From contig OY783193.1 in NCBI GenBank assembly GCA_963678675.1, positions 14,702,208-14,766,207 on the forward strand: a stretch of DNA of 64,000 nucleotides. Direction: 5' to 3'. This document shows, in pieces, positions 10,794-22,205 of this stretch. Within the stretch, counting starts at the first letter, position 1. Every line of letters starts with the position of its first letter. The notes below the pieces were generated by a model. The model saw only the letters and a list, made by a program, of their open reading frames with translations, searched no databases and was not told the origin of the DNA. The translations under genes were made by a program, and so were the position numbers. The DNA comes from Xiphydria camelus (lineage: Eukaryota; Arthropoda; Insecta; Hymenoptera; Xiphydriidae).

Positions 10794-10999
10794 TACGTCA
10801 GACCTAACCTTTTAGGACCGTCATTTTTTACTTCATCACAACGTACGGTAGAACGTCATTATGACGTGATTTGTCTGACGTCGTGTGGATGTGCAATTAA
10901 GCCGTCTTTGCGACGTTAAAATGACGTCATATTTTTCGTCATCTGACGTCAGAACTGACCTTCAAAAAACGTCATTTCAACGTTAGTGTGCTACCTGGG

Positions 11000-11080
11000 T
11001 TGATCCTGATTGGTCTATTCGCTAAGATGCGTGCACGCAAAGATACGGGCGAGTTCGAGAAAGGGGCCTCTGATCTGCCG
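11000..11080. repeat. Foldback MITE family C, copy 1, right half
   Basis: GATCCTGATTGGTCTATTCG to CGAGTTCGAGAAAGGGGCCT completes the element begun at 2432. Removing 2581-10999 and one TT restores a sequence equivalent to the C fragment near 30602. Confidence 0.75.
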
Positions 11081-11159
11081 GTAGCTGTCAATTAGGTTGG
11101 CTGGTGGTCGAGGAAGTAAACTTCGGCGCCACCGAGCTAAACACCCTTTTTGACCGCCT

Positions 11160-11262
11160 GATTTGAAATATCGATACCTTGCTTTGAAAACCTCGAAGTG
11201 CAATTTTTGACAAAAATTGCACTTACGAAAATTTCAAAGTAAGGTATCGATGGTATCGATAT
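11160..11262. repeat. Palindrome, arms about 50 bp
   Basis: The left arm, with AAATATCGATACCTTGCTTT, pairs with AAAGTAAGGTATCGATGGTA around GACA. No coding content. Confidence 0.75.
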
Positions 11263-11871
11263 ATCAATATGGCAGCCTACTTCATAGTAGGCATTGCAGG
11301 AGTAAAGAATGAAAATATAACCTTAATTTATGAATCTATATGTAGTGAAATTGAAATAAAAAATGTAATATAAAATGGTTTTTTCGTGTGCAGTACCGAG
11401 TTGTAAAAATAAATCAAGGTTCATGGTTCCTTCTGTAAAAAAATCGAAAGATATTCGTCAAAGTGGCTCGATTTCTTAAAATATGCATCTCATCATAGAG
11501 AAAAGGATTATGCGAAGTTCATTTTACTTCTGATCAACTAATAACTTTTAGCGGTGATGCAGGTAAAAATGAAAATTATTTAGAGCGTGTTCATAAATTG
11601 GCTGACAGTACTGTATTCCCATTCCGAAGTATGGGCATGCAGTACTGTCAGCCAATTTATGAATATTTCTGATTTAATTAAATATGTATATTTATAGTAC
11701 ACATGGGGATTGTATTTGAATTTTATTTTGTAATTCATTTTTCCAATTTTTTTACCAGTCACATTAGTCACATTAGTGCAGCATTAATAATATATTATAA
11801 CCGTTTAAATTTGCCCGCGGGTGTTTGGCTCGGTGGCGCAATCTGCTTCAGTTTTGCCCAGCCAACCTCAT
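11263..11871. repeat. Unassigned stretch with a 24-bp-arm palindrome
   Basis: 11590-11663 is a hairpin with arms TTCATAAATTGGCTGACAGT and its complement. The remainder shows no supported gene. A short frame near 11370-11480 reading VFSCAVPSCKNKSR followed by a frame break resembles the start of a THAP-type zinc finger (C-x2..4-C), which could be a relic. Confidence 0.45.
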
Positions 11872-12850
11872 TCGGGAGATCGAAGTCTCTAACCTCGAAA
11901 TTGTTAATTTGTAAATAATAATGAATAATGTGTAGAAGTGATAAATAATTATTCGGGTTTCTTCGATGAGTTTCCCAAAGTGTTTAAAAATCGGTGTCCA
12001 TAACTGTGGCTTCAACTTCCAGCGATTAAGTAAGTAATTACTGCAGAACGAGTAGGTTACAAGATTTTCATGAAGTTTTTTACGGTTTCCTTGCATGTCC
12101 CCTTTCATAAGGTGCAAACAAAGAGGATGTAACTTCTGTTCTATCCTGAAGAAAATGAGTCGATCGACATCAGACATTGTCGAACTTATCACCGAGCGCC
12201 TTTCACCCACGGTATTTTCATTGCAATATGCGCTTTTCATTTCAACTATTTCTGCTTTAAATAACTTTTTCTTCTTTCAAAGTATTTACCTTCTTGTACG
12301 AATTGTTGATCGTAGGGGGCAGCAATCAATGATTGTGACTAATCGTAGACAAATTATTCCTGCGATGATGTTCCAGTTGCAAAGCATACACTAGCAAGTC
12401 AGCTTACAGCGTCCGATGTTTAGTATCAACTTTACCTCTTTTGGAATACCCATCACCCGAGCATAATAACGATTATGTTAACGTTAATCGCAAAATAGAC
12501 CGTGAGCTTGGGCACATTATCGCAGTAGTAGTTCGGCACACTTGTCTACGACGAGTCGCTATTATTGATCGCTGCCTCCTACCACGAGCAGTTCATAAAA
12601 GGTTATTAGCTGGAAAGAAGTAAAAGTTATTTAACGCTAGAATAGTTGAAACGAGAAGCGCGTATTGCAATTAATGTACCGTGGGTAATAGGCGCTCGGT
12701 GACAAGCCTGACATTCTCCAATGTCCATCGAGTCATCTTTTTACGGACAGGACACGAGCTAGATCCGCTTCAGTTGCACCTGTACGAGATGACATATCAG
12801 AAAATCATGAGTCTTCATGAATATCTTCTAACCTACTCGTTCTGCAGTAA
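11872..12850. repeat. Foldback repeat family L, copy 1, left arm and spacer
   Basis: The left arm (11872-12058, with TTCGGGAGATCGAAG and TAACCTCGAAATTGTTAATT) recurs inverted at 12832-12850 plus 14182-14346, interrupted by a Helitron. The spacer (12059-12831) matches 38290-38580 and 39366-39800. Open frames in it are short, differ between copies and show no motif, so I treat it as non-coding. Confidence 0.75.
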
Positions 12851-14181
12851 TCTATATATATAATCTATATATATAAAAATGAATGTTTGTCTGTCTGTCT
12901 GTCTGTCTGTATGTCTCGTATGCCTTCCTAAACCGTTCATCCGATTGCGATGAAATTTTGGAAAATGGTTGGACGCATGCCTGCGATGGTTTCTGAGTTA
13001 GTAAATCTTATACAGGGTGTTCAAAAAGTCCCGGTACGGCCGATTATCTCAGCGGGAAAACATTTTAGAGAAAAATGTTTAATACAAAACTTTAAGGATT
13101 TTCCCTTGGCTACCCAGTGGTCGTATTGGATTTGACCTTGACCGTGACCTTTAAGGTAATATCAAATGCCTTCCTAAACCGTTCATCCGATTGCGATGAA
13201 ACTTTGGGGAATGGTTGGACGCATGCCCGCGAAGGTTTCTTATTGTTAGTAAATCTTATAAAAGGTGTTCAAAAAGTACCGGTACTGATGATTATTATGC
13301 CTTCCTAAACCGTTCATCCGATTGCGATGAAAAGTTGGGGAATGGTTGGACGCATGTCCGCGAAGGTTTCTGAGTTAGTAAATCTTATAAAAGGTGTTCA
13401 AAAAGTACTGGTACTGATGATTATTATGCCTTCCTAAACCGTTCATCCGATTGCGATGAAAAGTTAGGGAATGGTTGGACGCATGCCCGCAAAGGTTCTT
13501 GAGTCAGTAAATCTTATACAGGGTGTTCAAAAAGTACCGGTACGGATGATTATTATGCCTTCCTAAACCGTTCATCCGATTGCGATGAAAATTTGGGGAA
13601 CAGTTGGACGCATATCCGCGAAGGTTTGAGTTAGTGAATCTTATGCAGGGTGTTCAAAAAGTACAGGTACGGATGATTATTTGCCTTCCTAAACCGTTCA
13701 TCCGATTGCGATGAAACTTTGGGGAATGGTTGGACGCATGCCCGCGAAGGTTTCTGAATTAGTAAATCTTATAAAAGGTGTTCAAAAAGTACCGGTACTG
13801 ATGATTATTATGCCTTTCTAAACCGTTCATCCGATTGCGATGAAAATTTGGGGAACAGTTGGACGCATATCCGCGAAGGTTTCTGAGTTAGTAAATCTTA
13901 TACAGGGTGTTCAAAAAGTCGAACTATACTTGACCTAAATTTGACCTCCGCTGACAATAAAGGTAACATGAAAAAAATGGTCAAGGACACATTTGAACGT
14001 GAAAAACATTAATTTGACCTCGATATAACCTTGAAGGTCATGGTCAAGGTCAAATCCAATATGACCATTGCGTAGCCCGGGAAAAATACTAAAAGTTTTG
14101 TATTAAAAATGTATTTAAACAATGGTGGACGGACAAAATCAATCCACAATCTACCCGTGCGAAGCCGGGACGGGCTGCTAG
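12851..14181 (+). mobile_element. Non-autonomous Helitron, copy 1
   Basis: Starts with TC (TCTATATATATAA, a second TCTATATATA at 12864) and ends GAAGCCGGGACGGGCTGCTAG, with a GC-rich 3' hairpin just before CTAG. It is inserted between A and T (GCAGTAA | T), and the intact family L sequence on the other arm confirms the site. No target duplication, as expected for Helitrons. The interior is mainly a tandem array. It has no coding capacity. Confidence 0.9.
12920..13920 (+). repeat. Internal minisatellite of the Helitron, about 125-bp units
   Basis: About eight units each contain CCTTCCTAAACCGTTCATCC, then GGTTGGACGCATGCCCGC, then a GTGTTCAAAAAGTACCGGTA-type phrase. They differ by point changes and short gaps. 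The same units occur inverted in the 21.2-22.2 kb Helitron and in fewer copies at 42.1-42.8 kb, so unit number varies between family members. Confidence 0.9.
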
Positions 14182-14600
14182 TACTTAATAATATCACTGG
14201 AGGTTGAAGCAACAGTTATTGGCAAAAATCGGACACCGGTTTTTAAACACTTGGGGATTATCATCGAAGAAACCCGAATGATTATTTCTTACCACATCTA
14301 CATATTACTAATCAGTATTTACAAATTAACGATTTCGATCTCCCGAATTGACAGGTACCGGGAGATCAGACTTTGGACACTTTTCGCTCAGCTCGTAAGA
14401 CCGCAGCGCACTCTCCCGAAGCCAACTCTTAAAGCACCGAGCCAACCACTTCCAGCCAAATGTCAGGGAAATTCAAAATCAGGAGTTTTTGCCAGAGGAC
14501 ATTCGGTATATGTTGTTACATACAGAAAAGTTATGATATTTTGTAATTTCCATCGTTACACTAGAGGCGAAGAAGAGATGAAATAGAAGTGAGGTACACG
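14182..14600. repeat. Foldback family L, copy 1, right arm and flank
   Basis: 14182-14346 completes the right arm (mirror of 11872-12040). 14347-14460 carries the AGATCAGACTTTGGACACTT-type terminal part shared with 38100 and 40560. 14460-14600 is unassigned. Confidence 0.65.
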
Positions 14601-14732
14601 TACACTTCACGTTTGACAGGTCGGTATATAAATTGGTACTTGTGTGTGATAGTATAATACAAAAGAGGAAATGTATCGATAAAGAAAAAATAATAATAAA
14701 GTAGTTACTCCATTATTGTAATGCAATAACAT
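14600..14732. repeat. Foldback family S, left arm, interrupted by the LINE
   Basis: The arm with AATGTATCGATAAAG and GTAGTTACTCCATTATTG is the mirror of 19885-19975. The LINE was inserted into it. 14724-14732 (CAATAACAT) is one copy of the LINE target duplication. Confidence 0.75.
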
Positions 14733-14836
14733 AATAATAATAATAATAATAAAAGCGGTTAGGACGCTAATCATCCCTGAACGCCACCGAAAACTTAATA
14801 GTTTTATTGTAGCCCCGCTGTGATTAGGGGTGTACC

Positions 14837-17800
14837 TTAGATTTGCATCTTGGCCTTTTTGGCCAGTCCACATATCCATTCCACCCCTAGCTCTCTAGCC
14901 CTTTCCAGGCTAGGAAAAGCCTCGCCTATCAGACGATGTCTATAAGCCCCTAGTGCTGGACATTCCAGCAGCAGGTGCTGGGCATCTTCCCTCTCCACTT
15001 TGCAGTATCGACATCTATCCGTTTCCGATAGACCTAGTCTCCTGCAGTGTGAGTTGAATTTTCCGTGACCAGTTAATAGTCTGATTGTAATGCTCAGGCT
15101 TATCCTGTTCATGTTCACTAGTAACCTGGCTCTCTTTTGTGCTAGGCGAGGCATTAGATAACTCGCCTGTCTGCCAGTTCCTAGATTAGTCCACCGGTGA
15201 AAATGCTCCCTGTGGAATTTCCTCTTAATCTCTAACCTGCCCATGGCAAAGGGGACTCCCACTGGCATGAGGTTCTCCTTTCTGGTGCCCTCTTTCGCCA
15301 GTACGTCCGCTATCTGGTTACCATGGACTCCTGTGTATCCGGGGACCCAAGCAAGAGTAATCTTGTTGGTTTTCCCTAGAATCTCTAGCACTTCCATAGT
15401 CTCCTACACAATCTGTGAATTTGTGCTTGTCCTGTGGAGTGCTTTTATAGCAGCTTGACTGTCAGACCAAATATAAATATACTTGTTCGCAGTGCGCTGC
15501 TCTACAAGTAGTTCCAGGCAGTGTTTTATTGCCAAGACTTCCGCCTGGAACACTGTGGCTTTGTCTCCCAGGGCGATACTTACCCTTAGGTCTTCTTGAG
15601 TTCCAAAGACTCCCGCCCCAAAGCGACCCCCGTACCCCGACCCATCGGTGTACCAGTGCCTGACTGTGGGACGCGGAGTCCTCTTACTAATTTCCCAGTG
15701 ATTCCTCTCAGGTAGGTAGACCACAAAGGCCTTCCTGATCTGGTATTTCCTGGCTATCTTATCCTGTCTCAAGGACATAGATCCTTGATCAAGCACGCCG
15801 AGTCTGGTGTGTGCTGTCCTTGCCCTGGTCCACTCCCCAAGGCAGTTCATCCTGTATGCAGAGAGTTCCGCTCTTTCTCTTATCAAAAGGTCAAGAGGCA
15901 GCACATCAAGTGCCACCTCTAGGGCCTCAGTTGGTGTGGATCTCATCGCCCCTGTTGCAGCCCTCAGGAACACGCCCTGAAGGGCTTTCAACCGGTTTCT
16001 TGATTTGATCCTCCCTACTCTTGGCCACCAAATCACTGCTGCATACAGTAATCTTGGCAGTAACACCATTTTGTACAGCCACAGACAGACCCTGGGACTA
16101 AAGCCCCAGTTTCTGCCCATTGCTCTTCTGCATGCCCATAGCGAGGCATATACCTTCGCGATCTGGCATGTGATATGTTCTTTCCAATGCAACTTGGTGT
16201 CTAAGACGACACCCAAGTATTTTTGTGTTCTGACATACTCGATGTTTGTCCCCCTGAACCTTAATGGTACCGGGTAATCCACCTTGTATTTTCTAGTGAA
16301 TATCATGGCAGACACTTTCTCCGGGTTCACCGAGAGATTGGTCTTTTTACACCATTCATCCACTGTTCGTACGGCACAGTTCATTCTGTCCCTTAGTACA
16401 CTAAGGAAGTTGCCCCTGACCACAACCGCAGCATCATCTGCATAGCCATGGACCAGGAATCCTTCCCTCCTCAGTAGTTCTAAGAGTTCGTCCACTACGA
16501 GGCACCACAGTAGAGGTGACAAAACCCCTCCCTGCGGACATCCTCCCGATGGTCGCACCCTTACCTTTATATCATCTTTCTTGGCGATCACCAATCTGTT
16601 CGCCAACATGCTCCGAGCCCAGTCTATTAGTGTTTCTGGTATTCCTCTACTAGACATGGTCTCGGTTATTACATTGTATCCAGTGCGATCAAACGCTCCT
16701 TCAATGTCTATGAAGAGTGCCATAGCATAGCCCCCTTCCTCTATATGTTCCCCCACCCTTGCCACAAGGTGGTGTAGGGCAGTCTCTGTGGATCTGCCCT
16801 CCCTATAGGCATATTGTGCAGGAGATAGAGGTCGTTCGGCTATGTATGAACTCTTAATGTGTCTATCCATAAGCCTTTCCAAGGTTTTCAACACAAAGGA
16901 AGTTAGGCTTATGGGTCTGAAGTCTCTTGGCTTAATATAGCCGTTTTTTCCGGGTTTGGGTATGAAGGCAATCCTTGCCTCTCCCCAGACCCTTGGAACT
17001 GTACCAAGAGCAACACTAGCTCTAAGCAGTTTAGTTAATAGTCCAATTATGACTTCTAGACCCCTTTGAAGCATTAGGGGGTAGATGCCATCTGGACCTG
17101 GTGACTTCAGTGGTTTGAATGTACTAACAGCCCATTCAACCGCCTGAGGGTATACAATTTTAGCAGCAAGAGCCCAGTTTGGTGCTTTTTGCCCACACCT
17201 GCTCTCTTGCCTCCATTCTCTCGTTCTTTCAAAGCCCGGAAAGTGCTCCTCAAGCAGGAGCTCCAGAGTTTCCTCCGTGCTCCAAGTATATTGTCCGTCT
17301 GGTTTGATTAAACAACCCACATTTACGTTGTTCTTTCCCCCCAGTACTTTAACTAGTCTGGAGGCCTCAGCATACTCCTCAATGCTGCTGCTGAATTTCC
17401 TCCAGCCTGTTTTCCTAGCATGTGCCAATTCTTTATTATATTTTCTCTGAAGGGATTTTCTCTCCTCCAGTGCTTTTTCATTCTTGGTTAGGTCTTTAGC
17501 GTTCTTGACCTTATTCCAAGCTTTCCTTAACAGGCCTCTAGTTGAGGCCAGCTTGTTATTCTACCAGTTGACCTTTTTGGTTCCCTTGGGGATATTTTCT
17601 ACACTGCAAGCCTTGTATGACAGTCTCAGCGCCTCTGCGAAACGTCTGGCCGTCACCTCGAGCTGATTCTTATTGCAGAACCGGGTAGGTACGTCCTGGA
17701 TCCTCTGTTTTAGTTCCTTCACGTACCTATCCCAGTCTGTCTTTTTAGGGTTCCTTTTAGAGGCCCCCTCCCGATGCCCTTTTATCGTAAGGAGCACCTG

Positions 17801-18472
17801 GCTGTGGTCTGATCCTGAAGGTTCTTTGGAAACCCTCCAGTCCCCCACCCAATCCAGTACTCCCGCAGAACATAGGGTAATATCCAGCACTTCATGTCTC
17901 CTTCGGTCCATGAAGGTAGGTTCATTTCCCCTCTTCAGTATAGACAGATCTGATGCCAGGATGTATTCGTGAAGGGATTCTCCCCTAGCATTGGTGTTAG
18001 TGCTCCCCCATCCTACATGATGGGAGTTCGCGTCGCACCCCACCAGGAGTTCACCCTTCCTTTTCCTCACCTCTTTTACTAGGTTTTTGAGTTCCCTTGT
18101 AGGTGGAGGTTCTGCTGAGTCATAGGGCAAGTACGCTGACCCTATGATAAACTCTAGTTTGCTTCCACTCCTGTCTGCCAGGTTTACCCTAGCTACCGCC
18201 AGGTCTCCGCAGCTCAGTTGTGGAATGAAAACCGCCTGCACTCCCTTTACAAGAATGCAGGCTCTAATCTTATCCTCAGAGTTCGTGAAGAGTAAGCTCC
18301 CGCTTTCTCCAAGTCCTCTTATAGCACCATTTACCACCCACGGTTCTTGTATTAGTGCTATGCCTGTGTGCATCTTCGCTAGCTCCTTGACCAATATGGC
18401 CGAGGCGCTTTTGCTATGATGCAAGTTAATTTGTACAACATTGAGTGTCGAGTGAGCCATATCTGGGTTCAC
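14837..18472 (-). pseudogene. LINE ORF2: endonuclease-RT-RNase H polyprotein with two stops
   Basis: One reading frame of 1212 codons, interrupted by TAG at 17561-17563 and at 15404-15406. Numbering from 18472, the endonuclease has QINLHH (14-19), QEPW (42-45), DANSHH (147-152) and SDH (221-223). After the first stop the RT region shows SPGPDG, FRPISL, the catalytic DIEGAFD, GCPQGGVLSP and YADD. RNase H follows with TDGSG, AEVLAI and SDSQAA; its last motif HGNQIADVLAK lies beyond the second stop. A C-x2-C-x(8)-H-x4-C finger (CRYC...HLLLEC) ends it. The first base is GTG; the first ATG is at 18460. The product would nick target DNA and copy the element RNA. Confidence 0.9.
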
Positions 18473-19386
18473 CCGTCTTTCTCAATTTTGTCCTTATCCC
18501 CACCGCGGTTCTTCTCAAGCAACTTCACAGTTGCTCTCTGAGTCCCGCAGTGAGGTTTGAAGTTACAGGCTTCTAAGACCCGTAACGCCTTATCATTGAC
18601 GAGTGCAGCGAAGTGGGCACTAGTAGCTCCCTTGCTTTCACAGCCCTTGACAATCATCCAGTCCTCTTTGACCAGTCCCGTATTCTGTTTTGCCAGAAAC
18701 TGTACTGCCGCCGAGGCTGTCATTTCCTCATCCTCAACGTGGACTACTACCCTGTGTCGCTTAGGGAGCTCCTCGGTCGAGACCACGTTGAAGATGAGGT
18801 TTCCTATCTTGTTCTCTGGGAATAGGCTTTTCAGCCTTATCCCAGTCTCTTCGTCGGTGCACCCTATTACGGCCGCACCGTCTCTTTCCCACATCCCCTC
18901 GAAGATGGGTATCTTTGTGCCGTCGGGTATTGACAGGATCTGGGCTTTAAGCAGCCTCTTGGTCGCTGTCAGTTCGTCCGTCGTCAGTCGTCTATCAGGG
19001 TACCCTTCTGGTACAAGGGCCCACCTGAACATTCTTGTCGCCTTTTGTGCGTATGTCTCATTCCGAGTCTTTTTCTCAGTCTGTGTCGTGCTGGGGCTAG
19101 GCGTATGGTGTTCGGGGTTAAATCTCTTAGTCCCCCTCCCACTTCCGTCTCAAGCCCCATCTGTCGCCGTCCCAGGGGTTGTGCGGACTTGTTCAGTCCT
19201 TACCCCCCCTTGCGTCTGTTTATTCAGTCGTCGCCTCGCAGCTCCACTCAACCTCTGCTTGACGACCCTGTGTCTTCCGTCCGTTTCTCCGTCCCCCATC
19301 TGGTTCGTTTCCGCCCCAGATGGTTGTTCCGTAGTTTCGTTTCTTTTTTTATTCAGGTCCATTTTTGTCCCACGAGTGTCAGACAT
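18469..19386 (-). pseudogene. LINE ORF1, DUF4780-like, with one stop
   Basis: From the ATG at 19386 (MSDTRGTKMD) the frame runs 306 codons to TGA at 18469, with one internal TGA at 19150-19152. The N-terminal part contains LSGAARRRLNKQ and a basic KRFNPEHHTPSPS region, both typical of insect LINE ORF1 proteins. The C-terminal 180 residues (FRWALVPEGYPDRRLT to the HCGTQRATVKLL region) resemble DUF4780. No CCHC finger is present. The protein is expected to bind element RNA. Its stop codon abuts the start of the ORF2 frame, which suggests coupled translation. Confidence 0.75.
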
Positions 19387-19762
19387 AAGCGGTATCACCT
19401 GGGGAGAGGTCCGTTCACCCAGGGCTTGGCTATTTACTCCCAGAGGGCGCCCGGTATCTGGGAGGCACCGTTTGGGAACGCATCTTACCCCCTGCGCCAT
19501 ACAACATCTCAGCACGGTAGCTCACACCTTATGTTTGGGGGGAGCTTTTGGTCCACGACGAGAGCCTTCACTCTCCCTTTGGTGGGTTTATGCACCATTG
19601 GAAGTGCTTATCTCTCCCGTTAACCGATCCTTTCGCGCCACTGGGGCGTTGATCAGATTGGTCATTCCCCTTATCCGCCACCTAGGGACGCGCCCGGCAG
19701 GGGAAGCTCAACCCCCCCTCACACCCGTCAATTGGGCTTTGTAAGTGAGGTGCACGGGAATC

Positions 19763-19975
19763 CAATAACATTGTATTACTTATTTTTCTGCCACGACTTT
19801 AATTGCTGATAGTGAAGAAAAATCAAATTTATTGGTTGATCCATCCACTATCAACAATCAAAGTCGTGGCAGAAAAATAATGAATACGATGGAATTGGAT
19901 TAAAATAATGGAGTAACTACTTTGTTATTATTTTTTCTCTTTGTCGATATATTTCCTTTTTCGTATTATACTAAC
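19763..19975. repeat. Foldback family S, centre and right arm
   Basis: Centre arms TTTTTCTGCCACGACTTTAA and its complement lie around 19785-19886. The right arm continues to 19975 and mirrors 14640-14723. Together with 14600-14732 this was a foldback of about 300 bp before the LINE arrived. Confidence 0.75.
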
Positions 19976-20940
19976 CTCTAATATGCCGGAATTAAAAATC
20001 TCTAGAACTCTGCGGTACAATGCCACGGTAGGAATATCAAATTCTACCGACATGACATGCTTCGACAAGGTCTGTATCAACTTTAGCATTATATTGGGGG
20101 CACTGCACTAATCCTGTGGCACATTTTTCTATCTGGGAAAGCCGTGGTAGAAAAGTAGGAGATACAATAGAATTGGATTACAATAATGAAGTAATTATTT
20201 TATTATCTTTTCTTTATCGATATATTCCCACTTTCGTATTATCAAAAGTTCCAATTATATATTATCGGAACGCTGTACAGCTGTACTACCATAATAACAT
20301 GCTTTCCCAGATAGAAAAATGTGCCACAGGATCAGTGCAGTGCCCCCAGTATACCGCTAAAGTTGATACAGACCTTGTCGAAGCATGTCATGTCGGTAGA
20401 ACCTGATATTCCTACCGTGGCATTGTACCGCAGAGTTCTAGAGATTTTTAATTCCGGCATATTGGAGGTAAAAAAAATGCATGTATACTGTCAGTACGGG
20501 AAGACGGTATATTATCGGAACGCTGTACAGCTGTACTACCATAATAATATGCTTTCACAGATAGAAAAATGTGCCACAGGATTAGTGCAGTGCCCCCAAT
20601 ATACCGCTAAAGTTGATACAGACCTTGTCGAAGCATGTCATGTCGGTAGAACCTGATATTCCTACCGTGGCATTGTACCGCAGAGTTCTAGAGATTTTTA
20701 ATTCCGGCATATTGGAGGTAAAAAAAATGCATGTATACTGTCAGTACGGGAAGACAGTATATTATCGGAACGCTGTACAGCTGTACTACCATAATAATAT
20801 GCTTTCCCAGATAGAAAAATGTGCCACAGGATTAGTGCAGTGCCCCCAATATACTGCTAAAGTTGATACAGACCTTGTCGAAGCATGTCATGTCGGTAGA
20901 ACCTGATATTCATACCGTGGCATTGTACCGCAATTCTAGA
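19976..20940. repeat. 250-bp tandem repeat with an inverted lead copy
   Basis: Units begin at 20261, 20511 and 20761 (ATTATCGGAACGCTGTACAG), exactly 250 bp apart and almost identical. 19976-20142 is the same unit inverted, and 20143-20240 resembles an arm of S. The period is not a multiple of three, and the apparent proteins of about 100 residues shift frame between units, so it is non-coding. It looks like a foldback-type element with tandem arms. Confidence 0.85.
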
Positions 20941-21193
20941 GAATTCTTTTCTACCTAGGTTGATTTTTGACTGGGAAGAAAAATCAAATTTCCATCAATC
21001 CGTCCCGTTCTCGTATGGCGCTGAAAACAAAAAAGGTGTGAGTGCCGTTGTACTCACGGAGGATGTGTAAACATCTTACAATTATCTACGGTCCGAGTTT
21101 AATTGGGGAATATGACGTCGTAGTTCGACATAAAGAAGTTAAATTTTTTCTATAATAAAATATTTATTATTATTATATTAGATTTATAACTTA
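20941..21193. other. Unassigned stretch
   Basis: No gene or second copy seen. Contains AAGAAAAATCAAATTT, also present in foldback S near 19830. Confidence 0.4.
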
Positions 21194-22205
21194 CTAGCAG
21201 CCTGTCCCGGCTTCGCACGGGTAGATTGTGGATTGATTCTGTCCGTCCACCATTGTTTAAATACATTCCTAATACAAAACTTTTAGTATTTTTCCCGGGC
21301 TACGCAATGGTCATATTGGATTTAACCTTGACCATGACCTTCAAGGTTATATCAAGGTCAAATTAATTTTTTTTCACGTTCAAATGTGTCCTTGACCATT
21401 TTTTTCATGTTACCTTTATTGTCAGCGGAGGTCAAATTTAGGTCAAGTATAGTTCGACTTTTTGAACACCCTGTATAAGATTTACTAACTCAGAAACCTT
21501 CGCGGATATGCGTCCAACCATTTCCCAACTTTTCATCGCAATCGGATGAACGGTTTAGGAAGGCATAATAATCATCAGTACCGGTACTTCTTGAACACCT
21601 TTTATAAGATTTACTAACTCAGAAACCTTCGCGGGCATGCGTCCAACCATTCCCCAAAGTTTCATCGCAATCGGATGAACGGTTTAGGAAGGCATAATAA
21701 TCATCCGTGCCGGTACTTTTTGAACACCCTGTATAAGATTTACTAACTCAAACCTTCTCGGATATGCGTCCAACTGTTCCCCAAATTTTCGTCGCAATCG
21801 GATGAACGGTTTAGGAAGGCATAATAATCATCCGTACAGGTACTTTTTGAACACCCTGTATAAGATTTACTAACTCAGAAACCTTCGCGGGCATGCGTCC
21901 AACCATTCCCCAACTTTTCATCGCAATCGGATGAACGGTTTAGGAAGGCATAATAATCATCAGTACCGGTACTTTTTGAACACCCTGTATAAGATTTACT
22001 AACTCAGAAACCTTCGCGGGCATGCATCCAACCATTCCCCAAAGTTTCATCGCAATCGGATGAACGGTTTAGGAAGGCATTTGATATTACCTTAAAGGTC
22101 ACGGTCAAGGTCAAATACAATACGACCACTGGGTAGCCACGGGAAAATCCTTAAAGTTTTGTATTAAACATTTTTCTCTAAAATGTTTTCCCGTTGAGAT
22201 AATCC
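21194..22205 (-). mobile_element. Non-autonomous Helitron, copy 2, 5' truncated
   Basis: The 3' terminus, read on the minus strand, is GAAGCCGGGACAGGCTGCTAG at 21194, followed by T. About five minisatellite units follow. The opposite end breaks off at 22205 inside GGGAAAACATTTTAG-type sequence, so the TC end is missing. CpG-to-TpG changes relative to copy 1 show independent decay. Confidence 0.88.

Larger units (their letters stand above)
2581..10999. mobile_element. 5S-like MITE family D, copy 1, split by a 7.26-kb insertion
   Basis: Termini are CCCAGGTAGCACACTGACG at 2581 and its complement ending at 10999. The flanking TT (2579-2580 and 11000-11001) collapses to a site that matches the 30602 copy of family C. 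Element D proper is 2581-2638 plus 9902-10999. The gap is filled by element E (2639-9901). The sister copy at 53170-54358 is in reverse orientation and uninterrupted at that point. D contains many GACGTC/TGACGT motifs, AT-rich tandem DNA, a 5S-rRNA-like segment and MITE H. Confidence 0.88.
14733..19762 (-). mobile_element. LOA-like non-LTR retrotransposon (LINE), near full length
   Basis: The 5.0-kb minus-strand LINE has the order ORF1 (DUF4780-like), apurinic endonuclease, reverse transcriptase, RNase H and CCHC-like tail. The 3' end is an (ATT)n microsatellite. CAATAACAT flanks both sides (14724-14732 and 19763-19771), and removing the insert reunites two halves of foldback S. RNase H, the endonuclease sequence and a DUF4780-type ORF1 point to the LOA/Ingi part of the I group (family knowledge). 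Three in-frame stops make this copy dead. About 370 bp of 5' untranslated DNA remains. Confidence 0.92.

Noticed and set aside
11848..12623. Possible small genes in family L (frames of 60-130 codons)
   Set aside because: Frames are not conserved in the related copy at 38.1-39.8 kb and carry no motif.
12920..13920. CRISPR-like look of regularly repeated units
   Set aside because: Units are contiguous with no unique spacers, about 125 bp long, and inside Helitron ends in eukaryotic DNA.
15404..17563. Programmed readthrough at the LINE TAG codons
   Set aside because: The stops fall within domains (before RT and inside RNase H), not at expected recoding points. Nonsense decay is simpler.
18557..19744. 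395-codon open frame on the plus strand
   Set aside because: It is antisense to LINE ORF1 and its leader, GC-rich, and has no motif. The minus-strand frame has family signatures.
20116..20906. Three overlapping frames of about 100 codons with shared peptides
   Set aside because: They are products of a 250-bp non-triplet repeat, and the frame changes with each unit.
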